A DNA stretch of 64,000 nucleotides, from contig NZ_JAKZAM010000028.1 in assembly GCF_022538055.1 (NCBI RefSeq), positions 1 to 64,000 of the forward strand, given 5' to 3'. Made by a program: the position numbers and the translations under genes. Source of the DNA: Cognataquiflexum nitidum. Lineage in GTDB: Bacteria > Bacteroidota > Bacteroidia > Cytophagales > Cyclobacteriaceae. Of this stretch, positions 8,968-16,692 are shown in pieces (within the stretch, counting starts at the first letter, position 1; every line of letters begins with the position of its first letter). The notes under the pieces are model-generated. The model was not told where the DNA came from, did no database searches, and saw only the letters and a program-made list of their open reading frames with translations.

Positions 8968-10263
8968 ATGGCAAAGATCTTAATCCAAGTGGTACCAGTG
9001 GAAGGCCACATGTTCCCATCGCTTCCTTTGATGAAAGGATTGGTGGATTTGGGCCATGAAGTTCATTGGCTTGGCAGTCGGTTTTTTCAGCAAAAAATCG
9101 AGAAAACCGGCGCGATCTTTCACCCGATCCCAGAGAAAATGGACTACAAGCATGCCGGAAAAACCCTCTATGAATACCGACCCATTTTTGCCAATAAGAA
9201 GGGTTTGGACCAGATTAAAGAATATGTCAAATGGTTCTATGACGAGGTGGCGGAATTGCGGGAGCCATTTCATGCTTTGGTAGACGAGGTTGAGCCTGAT
9301 GTTTTCATTGGAGATACGTCTACCTATTCTCCACTCTTTTTTGGTTTTAAACTAGGAAAATCAACGATAAGATTGGAAGTAATTCCTCCCTCGGTTACCA
9401 GCAGAGATACAGCTCCTTTTGGTTCGGGGCTGATGCCCGGAAGTAGTCCCCTCATGCGTCTCCGAAACCAGTTTTTAAATTACTTGGTGGATGGGATACT
9501 GTTTAAGGACGTTGCTGCTTATTGCAATAGGGTTTTGAAAGATTTTGGCCTTCCCATTTTTCCTAGACTTTTCAGGGATGGAATCAAGTCAATCGATAGG
9601 GTGCTCATTACTTCTGTGCCAGGTTTTGACTATGAGCGTTCGGACATGCCAGATAATCATCGATTTATCGGCCCTTATATTCCCAAGGAAGATCCCAACT
9701 GGCAAAAACCGGATTGGTGGGGAGATTTGAAAAAGGCCAAGAAAGTGGTACTTGTCAATCAAGGCACTGTCGCAAATAATATTCAGGATTTAATTATCCC
9801 CACGCTAATCGCTCTCAAAGATGAATCGGATACACTAGTGGTTGCCGTTCCGGTAAATGAGGAAATCCCAAATCTTCCAGCCAATGCCCGGGTAGCACCC
9901 TTTATCCCCTTCGGCAATCTCTTGCCGCATGTGGACCTTTTTGTCACCAATGGAGGCTACGGCGGAACCAATATCGCGCTTGGATATGGAATCCCTTTGG
10001 TGATCGGCGGAGCCACGGAAGATAAAATGGAAGTGGCGATGCGGGTGACAATCTCGGGAACAGGCATCAATATGAAAACCATGAAACCCAAACCCGAAAA
10101 ACTAAAGGCCGCTATCCATGAAGTCTTCACTAATCCCAAATACAAGCAAAATGCCCTTCGCCTGAAAAACGAAATCGAATCCTATGATTCCGTGGCTTTG
10201 TTGGATAAGGCGATTAAAGAGCTTTTGGACAAGTACAATAAGAAAAATATAGTCCTTGTTTGA
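8968..10263 (+). CDS. GT1-family (MGT-like) glycosyltransferase, copy 2
   Basis: A tandem paralogue of the previous gene. I place the start at ATG 8968 (MAKILIQVVPVEGH) rather than the in-frame TTG at 8920. That gives exactly the same length as copy 1 (431 residues), and the proteins then align from residue 1. The donor-side half is nearly identical to copy 1 (same TNGGYGGTN and GGATEDK motifs and the same NPKYKQNALRLK tail). The acceptor side differs more, for example in the 150-230 region. This pattern fits duplication followed by acceptor divergence, or gene conversion of the C-terminal half. Confidence 0.88.
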   Translation: MAKILIQVVPVEGHMFPSLPLMKGLVDLGHEVHWLGSRFFQQKIEKTGAIFHPIPEKMDYKHAGKTLYEYRPIFANKKGLDQIKEYVKWFYDEVAELREPFHALVDEVEPDVFIGDTSTYSPLFFGFKLGKSTIRLEVIPPSVTSRDTAPFGSGLMPGSSPLMRLRNQFLNYLVDGILFKDVAAYCNRVLKDFGLPIFPRLFRDGIKSIDRVLITSVPGFDYERSDMPDNHRFIGPYIPKEDPNWQKPDWWGDLKKAKKVVLVNQGTVANNIQDLIIPTLIALKDESDTLVVAVPVNEEIPNLPANARVAPFIPFGNLLPHVDLFVTNGGYGGTNIALGYGIPLVIGGATEDKMEVAMRVTISGTGINMKTMKPKPEKLKAAIHEVFTNPKYKQNALRLKNEIESYDSVALLDKAIKELLDKYNKKNIVLV

Positions 10264-10284
10264 TATCACTTAACACAACCGATT

Positions 10285-11166
10285 ATGAAAAATGTATTGA
10301 TTACCGGCTGCAGTACCGGACTGGGTTTTGAGACCGCAGCGCATCTGGCAAGAAACAGCTACAATGTAATAGCCACCATGAGGAATCCTTCGCGAAGCCC
10401 TGAACTCGGGGAATTGGCCAAAAAAGAAGGTTTGCCCATTACCATTCTGACCATGGATGTAGACCAGGACGAATCTGTCCGAAATGCCTTTCAGGAGGCT
10501 GTGGACCGATTTGGACCAATCGATGTATTGGTCAATAATGCGGGAATCGCCTCAGATTTTCCTTTGGAAGAAACTTCCATGGAGCTGTTCCAGCAGATTT
10601 TCCAGACCAATGTATTTGGGGCCGTGCGCTGCATGAAGGAGGTCATCACTCCGATGCGGAAGCGGGGAGAGGGATTGATCATCAATGTCTCCTCCATCGC
10701 CGGAAAAACCCAATCTCCAAGCATGGCAGCCTATGCCGCTACCAAGTCCGCCCTGAATACCATCAGCATGAGTTTGGCAGGTGAAGTCGGGCGGTTTGGA
10801 ATACGGGTGGCGATCGTCGAACCGGGATTTATCGATACCCCCATCCTCAAAAAATACGATACGGCTCTCCAATCCATTTATCCCAACCGGGAGCAATTGA
10901 CTGCCTTGGGGCAAGCTTCTGTGGCACTGACTAAAGCGCATCCCATCGTGGTAGCAGAGAAAATACAGGATATCATTACGGGAAAATCCAGTACTTTTTC
11001 CAATGTAGTAGGTCCCGATGCCGAGCCACTTTTGGCCTTTAGATTCTCTATGAACGACGAGCAGTGGATCGAAAACGGAAAAATGGATACCGAAACCTTT
11101 GCAGAAGGAATGCTTCAAATGGGAATGGATATCAGACCGTATTTGTCTCAAGTTCCCAAAGCTTGA
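10285..11166 (+). CDS. Classical short-chain dehydrogenase/reductase
   Basis: A 293-residue cytosolic SDR with all classical motifs: cofactor motif TGCSTGLG at residues 7-14, NNAG near 89-92, catalytic Ser in NVSSIAG and YAATK as the YxxxK pair. The Pxxx(T)-like EPGFIDTP element follows. It is the third gene of the glycosyltransferase run, 21 nt after copy 2, and ends before a clear terminator at 11203. The substrate is not predictable. In this context it may reduce or oxidise the same small-molecule acceptor or its product. Confidence 0.88.
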   Translation: MKNVLITGCSTGLGFETAAHLARNSYNVIATMRNPSRSPELGELAKKEGLPITILTMDVDQDESVRNAFQEAVDRFGPIDVLVNNAGIASDFPLEETSMELFQQIFQTNVFGAVRCMKEVITPMRKRGEGLIINVSSIAGKTQSPSMAAYAATKSALNTISMSLAGEVGRFGIRVAIVEPGFIDTPILKKYDTALQSIYPNREQLTALGQASVALTKAHPIVVAEKIQDIITGKSSTFSNVVGPDAEPLLAFRFSMNDEQWIENGKMDTETFAEGMLQMGMDIRPYLSQVPKA

Positions 11167-11202
11167 CTTTTTGGTTAAATCAAAAAGGGTTTAAAGTACA
11201 CT

Positions 11203-11234
11203 AAGGCCATTCCGTTTTGGGATAGCCTTTTTTT
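11203..11234 (+). terminator. Rho-independent terminator after the GT/SDR operon
   Basis: AGGC pairs with GCCT and TTCC with GGGA (one G:U wobble, one 2-nt internal mismatch). The hairpin is followed by a run of seven T. It lies 37 nt after the SDR stop codon. Confidence 0.7.
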
Positions 11235-11288
11235 ATCAAAAGGATTTTCTAACTTAATGAATATGAACTGATTGGTTTTTATAAAAAA

Positions 11289-13262
11289 ATGATCGCTGTG
11301 AGAATAGGGCTTGCTTCTTTTTTGGTGTTCACTTTTTGCCTTATTGGTAGGTGGGAAAATGCTTTTGCCCAGACAATCAAGAGCCACAAGATCGTTACCC
11401 CACAAACAGAGCATCAACCGGGTTTTTTGAAAAACTGGCCATATTTCAATTTTTGGATGGAGGACATGATCTATTTTTTGGAAGAAAAAGAGCCCTTGGA
11501 ATGGCAGGAAGCGAAAGCAATGTTCCATTCCGGAGATTTTGATTTGCTGGAGGGTAGGGTCTTTAATAAGGGTTTTACCGAATCCGTTTGGTGGTTTGCT
11601 TTTCGATTGGAAAATCCACTCGACTCGGATATCACTTTCATCTTTAACCCTTATTCTTCCAGTCACACCACTGCGGACTTATTCGTGATCAATGAATCTG
11701 GAGAATTGCTTGATTCTTTCCAATCAGGCCACAGAGTTTTACAAAAAGATAGACCAATCAAGTATTGGGTGGTCAATTTTGAATTACACGTACCAGCGGG
11801 TGAAGCCAGAGATTTTCTCCTGCGTGTGGATACCCAAGGCAGATCAACTTTTACTACTTTTTACCTGGATTTGGATTGGGACTATTGGTGGAATGAGATC
11901 GAAAGAGGATTTGCTTATGGTGAAATAGCAGGTCGAACTTCTTTGATTATTTTCCTCGGGATTGTCCTGCTGCTTTTTTTCAAGAAGAGGCTTTACCTTT
12001 ATTTTGCGCTATACTTGACGGCGGATTTGATAATTCTCCTTGACATTGACAATTATATTTTTTTCAGATACGAGGGTGAAGTTTACTTACTTCTGGGACA
12101 GATAATCCTTCCCTTTTTTAGCCTGATCATGGCCTTTTTCCTTATTAATTTCAATTTGGAGTTTTTCTCAATCAGGAATCGCCAAAATACGATATACCAT
12201 TCTTTCAATGCTTGGAAAAAAGTATTGACAGTTTTGGCTGTTTTGGTTTTGACCACTTTGGCCTATCCTGATTGGTTTGGGTTGAAGATCCTAATTTATG
12301 AAGCCGCAATTCTTGTGACTATGGCCACCTTATTGGCTGTGCTTTGGCTCTGTATACTTCAATATCGCTATCATAGAAATGAAGCGTTATTTGCATTAGG
12401 AGCGCACTTTTTCTTATCCGGAGGCATGATTTTCTACTACATTTCGATATTGGGTTGGTATGAAGCCCATCCTTTGGAAATGTATTTTCAGGGCTATGGA
12501 GGATTGTTCCATGCAGCGATTTTGATGGTGGGAATGGTGTACCAATACCACCGAACTCAAAAAGAAAAGGATAAAATTGCCCAAGAACAGATCAATACCG
12601 AACGGGAGATTTTGAAGCATTCAATTCAAGCTCAAGAAAATGAGCGACATCGGATTGCTAAAGACTTGCACGATGACTTGGGTGGCAACCTCGCCTTGAT
12701 CAAACTGAAAATGGAACTGTTTGCTGATAAGAATCTCGGAAATGGGTATAAGGCTGAGTTTGAGGACTTGGTCAGCATGATGGAAGATTCCTGCAAGGAC
12801 CTGCGCTATATCTCCTATGAACTGATGCCCTCGGATTTTTCATCCAAGGTTCTCCGAACGATGATTGAGGAATTGCTGGAAAAGATCAATTCACAAAAAA
12901 AGCTACACTTCAGCTATGAGGTAGGGGATTTCCCTCCCCTCAATATGGACGTCAAGATCAATATCTTCCGAATCATAAAGGAACTGACCAACAATATCCT
13001 CAAGCACTCCCAAGCCACCCAAGCTAAAATCAAACTTGAATTGGACGAGGATTCCAACGAATTGAAGCTGCTAGTGGAGGACAATGGTAGAGGGATTCCA
13101 AAAGAAATCCTTGATGGAAAAGTAACGGGAATGGGTCTTTCCAACTTGAAGAGCAGAGTCAGTTTTCTAAATGGCCGATTGGATATCCGAAGTAGCGGTT
13201 TGGGGACGAGGGTCAGTATTTGGGTGCCGGTAGTGGGTGAAAGGTCTGGTTCGGTTAATTGA
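11289..13262 (+). CDS. Second 7TM-DISM sensor histidine kinase (orphan)
   Basis: A 657-residue paralogue of the kinase at 346. It has a signal-peptide-like start (1-27, ending AFAQ), an extracytoplasmic sensory region (about 30-210), about seven membrane helices (about 215-425), a HisKA_3 domain with phospho-acceptor His461 in DLHDDLGGNL, and HATPase_c (DNGRGIP, GMGLSNL, SSGLGTRV). No response regulator gene follows; the next gene downstream is on the other strand. Because its kinase core closely matches the one at 346, it may share the regulator at 2267-2908. It sits just beyond the terminator of the glycosyltransferase operon, so it probably has its own promoter. Confidence 0.9.
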   Translation: MIAVRIGLASFLVFTFCLIGRWENAFAQTIKSHKIVTPQTEHQPGFLKNWPYFNFWMEDMIYFLEEKEPLEWQEAKAMFHSGDFDLLEGRVFNKGFTESVWWFAFRLENPLDSDITFIFNPYSSSHTTADLFVINESGELLDSFQSGHRVLQKDRPIKYWVVNFELHVPAGEARDFLLRVDTQGRSTFTTFYLDLDWDYWWNEIERGFAYGEIAGRTSLIIFLGIVLLLFFKKRLYLYFALYLTADLIILLDIDNYIFFRYEGEVYLLLGQIILPFFSLIMAFFLINFNLEFFSIRNRQNTIYHSFNAWKKVLTVLAVLVLTTLAYPDWFGLKILIYEAAILVTMATLLAVLWLCILQYRYHRNEALFALGAHFFLSGGMIFYYISILGWYEAHPLEMYFQGYGGLFHAAILMVGMVYQYHRTQKEKDKIAQEQINTEREILKHSIQAQENERHRIAKDLHDDLGGNLALIKLKMELFADKNLGNGYKAEFEDLVSMMEDSCKDLRYISYELMPSDFSSKVLRTMIEELLEKINSQKKLHFSYEVGDFPPLNMDVKINIFRIIKELTNNILKHSQATQAKIKLELDEDSNELKLLVEDNGRGIPKEILDGKVTGMGLSNLKSRVSFLNGRLDIRSSGLGTRVSIWVPVVGERSGSVN

Positions 13263-13280
13263 TGAGCCGGTAATATAATT

Positions 13281-13298
13281 CAACCCCTCTCGGGGTTG
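13281..13298. repeat. Intergenic hairpin (CAACCCC-TCTC-GGGGTTG)
   Basis: A perfect 7-bp stem with a 4-nt loop, 19 nt after the orphan kinase stop codon. The sequence resembles short palindromic intergenic repeats common in Bacteroidota. It has no T-tract, so it is not called a terminator. A second imperfect hairpin (AATCCC...GGGATT) follows at about 13368-13386. Confidence 0.45.
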
Positions 13299-13464
13299 GG
13301 AGGAGCGTCAACCGTCTTTTCTTTTTACCACCGGATTGGCATCCGGGGCCAATAACCTGTCGGTCTTCAATCCCTATCGGGATTTTGAATGTGGGATAAT
13401 CGAAATGAGCCTGTCTTGAGGAATCCCGGGAGTTGGAATTCCTTCAGTACATATTTGAACCCAA

Positions 13465-13497
13465 TGAAAAAAGCCACCATCTGGCGGCTTTAAAAAA
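13465..13497 (-). terminator. Terminator of the SnoaL-like gene (bidirectional)
   Basis: AAGCCACC/GGCGGCTT stem with a 4-nt loop and one mismatch, with A/T runs on both sides. It lies just past the stop codon of the minus-strand gene 13515-14027 and could also stop transcription coming from the orphan kinase. Confidence 0.7.
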
Positions 13498-13514
13498 GAT
13501 CATTTTAAAAAGAA

Positions 13515-14027
13515 TTAATCTCCATCCCAAACCCCCTGTTGCATACGGCTGTCCAACTCATTGAAGTAAACCACAGAAAGTGTGATCAAGCCATTTTCAA
13601 TTTTAAAAGTTTGGTGGATGTCCAGATAAACTTCTTTTCCTGAATCTTTGGATTTACCTATAAATACACTCCATAAGAATACCCAATTTCCATTGTATTC
13701 TGGAATTTCGTCCCCCGACACATTTACACTGATCATTCTGGTGCGGTCATACCGGACTTCAGAAGTCATATCCCAAATGCTTTTGATATTCCGGATCATA
13801 TCATCCTTGGTTCCTGGAGAATCCCATCTTGGTCCAAATTCAACGTAGTTAGCAGCATGTGTCTGCCCCAGCTGAGCTGCATTTCTGGATGTCATGGCTT
13901 GGATATAAGCCCTGATTACAGCTTGATCTTTTTCCCCGTTGGGATTGAGAACAAAATTACCTTGTGCCTGTATTGTCATTGAAAGCAATATCAGCAGCAT
14001 TGTCGGAATAAAAATAAGTTTTTTCAT
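13515..14027 (-). CDS. Secreted SnoaL-like / NTF2-fold protein
   Basis: A 170-residue protein with a clear signal peptide (about 1-22, KKLIFIPTMLLILLS then IQAQ). The mature part has the pattern of the DUF4440/SnoaL NTF2-like superfamily: an N-terminal helix AVIRAYIQAMTSRNAAQLG, then strands ending in the VFLWSVFIGK and VYLDIHQTFKIENG segments. Such domains bind or transform small hydrophobic ligands, or act as accessory folds; no catalytic set is obvious. The promoter region upstream has two palindromes (14075, 14118) of the same kind as those before the glycosyltransferases, which suggests shared control. Confidence 0.75.
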   Translation of the reverse strand: MKKLIFIPTMLLILLSMTIQAQGNFVLNPNGEKDQAVIRAYIQAMTSRNAAQLGQTHAANYVEFGPRWDSPGTKDDMIRNIKSIWDMTSEVRYDRTRMISVNVSGDEIPEYNGNWVFLWSVFIGKSKDSGKEVYLDIHQTFKIENGLITLSVVYFNELDSRMQQGVWDGD

Positions 14028-14074
14028 AGCTTTTGTTTTTTCAGAAAGCTATTTCAAACGAACCTAAAATAAAA

Positions 14075-14133
14075 TACTGCTTAAGTGGTATTTCTTCAAG
14101 GCCTTATTAGTTGTCAATACCCCTTTTGATGTA
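14075..14133. promoter_or_regulatory. Pair of NarL-like palindromes upstream of the SnoaL-like gene
   Basis: The first site, 14075-14090, reads TACTGCT-TA-AGTGGTA and matches the NarL heptamer consensus on both arms. The second, 14118-14133, is TACCCCTTTTGATGTA and matches on one arm only. Both are flanked by A/T runs. The pair lies 48-106 nt upstream of the start codon at 14027. Confidence 0.5.
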
Positions 14134-14249
14134 TTTTTTCAAAGTCAATTTTTTTTGATTTTTACTAAAATTAATTTCAAAAAGAAGATACTGGAATCAG
14201 GTTCCCAAAAAATTCAAATGGTTCATTCAAGGTTCAAACAAATAATCCA

Positions 14250-14417
14250 ATGAATCCCAATTCAAAAAATAATCCTATAGTTATTAATGGCAAACACGGG
14301 GAACTGCTTGCTGCCGCTGTGATGCTGTCTAAATATGGATTTGAGGTATCTGTCCCTAAAACCTTTATGAAACCTATCGCTGATCAAGCTTTATTCAATC
14401 CGGATTTTAAAAAATAA
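14250..14417 (+). CDS. Small hypothetical protein (55 aa)
   Basis: An ATG-to-TAA frame of 55 residues in a 527-nt space between two minus-strand genes. It starts MNPNSKNNPIVINGKHGE and contains a short alanine-rich helix (GELLAAAVMLSKYGFEV). The start of the frame faintly recalls a truncated dinucleotide-binding beta-alpha-beta unit, but the GxGxxG glycines are missing. I do not recognise a family. Coding is plausible because of the tidy composition but unproven. The rest of this intergenic space holds only the operator pair and AT-rich sequence. Confidence 0.35.
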   Translation: MNPNSKNNPIVINGKHGELLAAAVMLSKYGFEVSVPKTFMKPIADQALFNPDFKK

Positions 14418-14554
14418 TTATTATCAATAAGGTTTATAATTATTTATGTATACAAGCAATTATTCCAGAAGATTGGACATACATATCAATTCTCTTCTGA
14501 ATACTGAAATGCCCGGAATATCGCTTCAGTCTTCCGTCCTGATTAGCTAAACCA

Positions 14555-15883
14555 TCAATGAAATTCCATCTTAGCGACCCTATTTTTTGAAACATAATCC
14601 TTGGGAAGATACTTTAGCAGCTGCTTTTTAAAAGCGTGAAAATCCACAGTAATGGTATGCCTAGGAGTATCTATTTGCTTGTAATGAGGGTGTGTTACCT
14701 CTTTTTCGCAAAGTTCTTTGATATTGGAAGGTCTATTCCATTTTCCGGCGATTTCCCTTGCCATGATCTTTGCCTGTAATTCCGCTCCGGGCCAAATACA
14801 GCCCAAAGGTTGGAACATTCCCACAAAATAGAGATTCCGGAATTCGGGATGGAACATTTTGAGGTAAAGTGGGACCGGACCTGAACTGTAGTCAATAAAC
14901 TTTTTATCAAAGAAAGGGTGGGAGAGGTAGTAGCCGGTGCAGGCAATGATAGTATCATACTCTTCCTCCATACCATCTTCAAAAATCACCTTTTTCCCTT
15001 CCAATCTTTTTATATCAGGTCGAGGTTTCACTTTCCCATGTCGGATTTTATAAAGCAGTTCATCATTGATCGTAGGGTGGGTTTCGCCGAATTTGTTTTC
15101 CACTTTTCGCAAACCGTAAAGGTGGTTGTCACCTACCATTATTTTGAGTAAAATATCGAAGAAAAAACTTCTTATTTTCAAAGGAATCCATGCGCTTCTT
15201 TCACCGATTTTGTCTGAAGGTTGGCCAAAAAAGAACTTTGGGATGATTCTATAACCACGTCTCCAGGAAATGGCAGTCATTTTACTGACTCTGCTGGTTT
15301 CCACAGCGACATCGCAGGCGGAATTTCCGCCACCTATGACAAGAACCCTTTTATCCTTGAATGGTTCAGCCTTTTTAAACGTGTGAGAATGCAAAAATTC
15401 CCCTGTAAATTCTCCCGGGTAATTTGGCCACCTAGGATTCCAATGGTGGCCGTTGCAGACGACGAGATCTGAAAATTCTTCAGTTTTTCGGATTCCACCT
15501 GTTTCAGTGGTAATCTCCCATTTTTTTTGGCTGATCCATTCGCAATGAATCACCATGGTATCGAACCTAATATGTTCTACCAAGCCAAAATGATCAGCAT
15601 AAGCCTGAAAATACCTTCTCAATTCATCATGGGATGGATAATCAGAAACCGTGGTATCAAAATCGTCAAAAGTGAAATCCGAATATTGGGATAGTGTTTT
15701 GGAGCTGATGATATGGGTGGTTTCAAAAACGCTAGAGTGGCCTTCATTTTCAGAATAAACCCAGTTTCCGCCCACTTCTGAATTCCGGTCAAAGCATATT
15801 GCGTCAATACTTTGGTCCAGGAGATTTTTCAAAGCAGTAATTCCGGAAGGACCAGCCCCAATGACTGCGACTTTTTTAGGCAT
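14555..15883 (-). CDS. Flavin-containing monooxygenase (FMO-like)
   Basis: A 442-residue class B flavoprotein monooxygenase. The FAD motif GAGPSG is near the N-terminus (residues 8-13), the FMO fingerprint FTGEFLHSHTF (FxGxxxHxxx with Phe for Tyr at the end) is near 160, and the NADPH motif VIGGGNSACD is near 180. The later ATG-like segment IIACTGYYLSHPF is also typical. Members oxygenate nitrogen or sulfur in small soft nucleophiles using NADPH and O2. Its start overlaps the end of the sirtuin gene by 8 nt on the same strand, so the two form an operon. The substrate is unknown. Confidence 0.88.
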   Translation of the reverse strand: MPKKVAVIGAGPSGITALKNLLDQSIDAICFDRNSEVGGNWVYSENEGHSSVFETTHIISSKTLSQYSDFTFDDFDTTVSDYPSHDELRRYFQAYADHFGLVEHIRFDTMVIHCEWISQKKWEITTETGGIRKTEEFSDLVVCNGHHWNPRWPNYPGEFTGEFLHSHTFKKAEPFKDKRVLVIGGGNSACDVAVETSRVSKMTAISWRRGYRIIPKFFFGQPSDKIGERSAWIPLKIRSFFFDILLKIMVGDNHLYGLRKVENKFGETHPTINDELLYKIRHGKVKPRPDIKRLEGKKVIFEDGMEEEYDTIIACTGYYLSHPFFDKKFIDYSSGPVPLYLKMFHPEFRNLYFVGMFQPLGCIWPGAELQAKIMAREIAGKWNRPSNIKELCEKEVTHPHYKQIDTPRHTITVDFHAFKKQLLKYLPKDYVSKNRVAKMEFH

Positions 15884-16568
15884 ATTTTTCTATCAGTTCT
15901 TTGGACATCATAGCTGTACCTATGGATGCCTTTGCTTCAATTGGCTTCAAATTATCAAAAAATCCGGTTTCAGGAACTTTAACATCAATAATATATTTCA
16001 AGCTTTCCTTAGGGGCATATTGGATTAGGCCGGCTGCAGGGTAAACCAACATGGAAGTGCCGATTACGGCAAAAATATCCGCTTCCATGGCGGCATCGAT
16101 GGCAGGTTCCATCATTGGGACCATTTCTCCAAACCAGACAATAAATGGTCTCAATTGACTTCCTTTTTCACATTTGTCTCCCAATTTGATTTCCCAACCA
16201 TCCATATCATAAACCAAAGAGGGATCAACAGTACTTTGGGATTTGAACAGTTCTCCATGGAGATGGATGATTTTGGAGGAACCGGCTTTTTCATGCAGGT
16301 GGTCCACATTTTGGGTGACGATGGTTACATCGAAGTATTTTTCCAACCTTACCAGTTCCAGATGGGCTTCATTGGGTTCTACAGTCAGAGCCTGTTTCCT
16401 TCTTTGGTTATAAAAGTCAAGCACAAGTTCCCTGTTTTTTCTCCATCCTTCCGGAGAAGCGACCTCCATTACATCATGTCCTTCCCAAAGTCCACCCCTG
16501 TCACGGAAAGTGCTGATTCCGCTTTCGGCGGAAATCCCGGCACCGGTAAGGACTACCAATTTTTTCAT
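15876..16568 (-). CDS. cobB: Sir2-family NAD-dependent deacylase (zinc-site residues lost)
   Basis: A 230-residue class III-type sirtuin. The NAD pocket motifs GAGISAESGISTFRD (10-23) and TQNVDH (85-90) and the catalytic His104 in HLHGELF are intact. Tyr53 and Arg56 form the YxxR acyl-pocket motif of SIRT5/CobB enzymes, so desuccinylation or demalonylation is likely. The usual four zinc-binding cysteines between residues 105 and 145 are reduced to one (Cys133 in DKCEKGS). The zinc module is therefore lost or replaced, although WFGEMVP follows normally. The gene precedes and overlaps the FMO gene by 8 nt. The symbol is by family only. Confidence 0.85.
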   Translation of the reverse strand: MKKLVVLTGAGISAESGISTFRDRGGLWEGHDVMEVASPEGWRKNRELVLDFYNQRRKQALTVEPNEAHLELVRLEKYFDVTIVTQNVDHLHEKAGSSKIIHLHGELFKSQSTVDPSLVYDMDGWEIKLGDKCEKGSQLRPFIVWFGEMVPMMEPAIDAAMEADIFAVIGTSMLVYPAAGLIQYAPKESLKYIIDVKVPETGFFDNLKPIEAKASIGTAMMSKELIEKYA

Positions 16569-16662
16569 TTCAAAAATCAGGTTGAGGTAAAGGATTGATT
16601 TAAGGGCTCAATCTCAAGAAAAAAAGTGAAAAAAAGAAAAGAGTTTAAAATCAAAAATGGAT

Positions 16663-16690
16663 AAAAAAAGGGGCCAATTGGCCCCCTAAA
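16663..16690 (-). terminator. Terminator of topA
   Basis: The 16-bp perfect palindrome GGGGCCAATTGGCCCC is followed by a T-run when read on the minus strand, immediately after the topA stop codon. Confidence 0.8.
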
Positions 16691-16692
16691 AT

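Noticed and set aside
13360..13400. A sequence resembling a single CRISPR-type repeat (AATCCC...GGGATT with flanking GTCTTC and GAATGTGGGA).
   Set aside because: Only one copy is present, with no spacer array and no cas gene in the window.
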